Assembly (NCBI RefSeq): GCF_000473065.1
Contig: NZ_KI421494.1
Location: 154,697 to 218,696, forward strand
Length of the DNA: 64,000 nucleotides
Source of the DNA: Bradyrhizobium sp. WSM1743
GTDB lineage: Bacteria > Pseudomonadota > Alphaproteobacteria > Rhizobiales > Xanthobacteraceae
Direction: 5' to 3'
The notes beneath the pieces were generated by a model that was not told the origin of the DNA, did no database searches, and saw only the letters and a program-made list of their open reading frames with translations. A program made the position numbers and the translations under genes. Of the stretch, positions 63,121 through 64,000 are shown in pieces (the first letter of the stretch is position 1; every line of letters starts with the position of its first letter).

Positions 63121-64000
63121 TTAGCCTAAGCCGGGATGAGCTCGAAGCCGGTCCTGGAGGGACCGCCGATTGGCGACGAGGTTGTCAAGGTGCAGCAACT
63201 CGTGCCCTGGCCGCTCTCCTTGGGCCAATCGTCGAACCAGCGCCCGCGTGCCGTCCACCACGAAGACGCCGCAATCATAGGTGTTCCGCTGCTGGACCAT
63301 CCTGGGTGACTCCAGGCGGGCGCGCAGCCGTCGTGCGAGCTGCGCTGCCGCCTCGTGGTTATGTCCCCGGACAGAGTCGTAGTGATAGGCAATCGGCTCT
63401 CCTCGCGTGCGGCGATCAAGGAGCAGCAGCGACCAATGCGTGCCGAGGCGATTAGGATCCATCGCATCGTTCACCGGCAGGAACAGGAAGTCGGCGGTAT
63501 CATTACCATTCGGATCGTACACGATACGCTGGAATGCACGGAGCATGTCGGGGTCGGCGCCGAAGCGCAGTTGATAGTGAGCTATTAGGGGGTCCACCAG
63601 CTGCGTCAGGGCGGCGAGTTCCGGACGGCTCCGCCGCAACTCCTCCGCCAGGAGCTCGTAATCCCTGTTGATATGCTTGTCGCCCAGCCATTCCTTGGCA
63701 CCGAGCTCTAGTTTGCTGCGGCCGTAGGAGGAGGCTGTCGGATCCATAGCCCCGATTTGAGCATCGTCGGATCTGCGCGGGAAGGGCGCAGAACGAGCAT
63801 CATCACGCAGCTCCTGCAGCGTGGGCGGATTTAGATCAATCACCTGCGGTCTGGGCGCATCCCGACCAACAAATGATACAGAACCAGCGTAGGTGTCTGA
63901 GCGAGCCCTGGCAGGATCGGCTGGCGCAAAGTGAGCATCGTCCCGCAACTCGGACGGCGTTGGCGCATTCAGATCAACAAATGGCTCAAGACCAGCGTAG
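63121..64000 (-). CDS. Type III effector with Ulp1/C48 protease domain and DLNxP repeats (partial)
   Basis: The 3' part of a gene that enters from beyond the right edge; 292 residues are visible. The repeat part holds two copies of a 46-residue unit (138 bases), each with DLN-A/P-PT followed by ELRDDA; DLNAPTPSELRDDAHFAP lies at about 63975 and DLNPPTLQELRDDARSAP at about 63835. DLNxxP is the EAR repression motif of plants, as in XopD and rhizobial NopD/Bel2-5. The protease domain follows, with the catalytic His in GTHWSLLLLDRR (codon at 63436), Asp in YHYDSVRGHN (63376), Gln and Cys in QQRNTYDCGVFVVDG (Cys at 63271). It should cleave SUMO or related modifiers in plant nuclei. All catalytic residues are present. 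Confidence 0.85.
   Translation of the reverse strand, partial: YAGLEPFVDLNAPTPSELRDDAHFAPADPARARSDTYAGSVSFVGRDAPRPQVIDLNPPTLQELRDDARSAPFPRRSDDAQIGAMDPTASSYGRSKLELGAKEWLGDKHINRDYELLAEELRRSRPELAALTQLVDPLIAHYQLRFGADPDMLRAFQRIVYDPNGNDTADFLFLPVNDAMDPNRLGTHWSLLLLDRRTRGEPIAYHYDSVRGHNHEAAAQLARRLRARLESPRMVQQRNTYDCGVFVVDGTRALVRRLAQGERPGHELLHLDNLVANRRSLQDRLRAHPGLG

Noticed and set aside
1..64000. tRNA genes as island attachment sites
   Set aside because: TTCGAATC-type T-loop sequences appear only inside coding genes (for example in rtxA and bioD) without cloverleaf context.

Overview
The window looks like part of a Bradyrhizobium symbiosis island, closest in gene content to the B. elkanii type. The evidence is an apparently complete rhizobitoxine operon (rtxA and rtxC plus four downstream genes), decayed nodPQ-like genes, an Ulp1-type type III effector with DLNxP (EAR-like) repeats, a dimeric rhizavidin-like biotin-binding protein, and a vitamin block (pabAB, bioR, bioB-panD-bioFDA, panBC). 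Many tiny rhizobium-type hypothetical genes and many broken genes lie between these blocks. No tRNA, rRNA or CRISPR array was seen.

Layout. 0.6-7 kb: a FixJ-like regulator beside a collapsed sensor kinase gene, then small conserved proteins and a MarR-type pseudogene. 7.7-12 kb: an intact sulfotransferase followed by wrecked nodP/cysD and nodQ/cysNC genes. 12.4-13.5 kb: a DUF2493 remnant and the rtx leader region. 13.6-21.6 kb: the rhizobitoxine operon, tightly coupled by overlapping start and stop codons. 23.5-35 kb: the vitamin block. pabBA, a Dabb protein and bioR are on the minus strand; bioB, panD, bioF, bioD, bioA, panB and panC are on the plus strand. BioR-type operators lie between bioR and bioB. 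35-42 kb: a gene-poor zone with small proteins, an excisionase gene overlapping a broken integrase, a MarR regulator, a cold-shock pseudogene, the avidin-like gene and a transposase remnant. 43-44.7 kb: an outer-membrane porin with one frameshift. 45-53.3 kb: a more chromosome-like catabolic cluster (LysR, SDR, split transketolase, TRAP transporter), ending in SMP-30 and ABC ATPase pseudogenes. 53.8-56.6 kb: an active/inactive pair of M16 peptidases. 57-60 kb: an IS256-type remnant, a GNAT acetyltransferase and a broken O-antigen ligase gene. 60.2-61.6 kb: folE, queD and a broken queE. 62.5-64 kb: a second, truncated porin copy and the 3' part of the type III effector gene.

How the genes work together. 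RtxA would build dihydrorhizobitoxine and RtxC would desaturate it. The downstream glutamine-synthetase-like and PuuD-like enzymes suggest temporary gamma-glutamyl protection, with an EamA carrier for export. The vitamin block could supply p-aminobenzoate (folate), biotin and pantothenate to the symbiont or the plant, and an avidin-like protein is encoded about 9 kb downstream. All family assignments come from reading translated sequence by eye; no database search was run.
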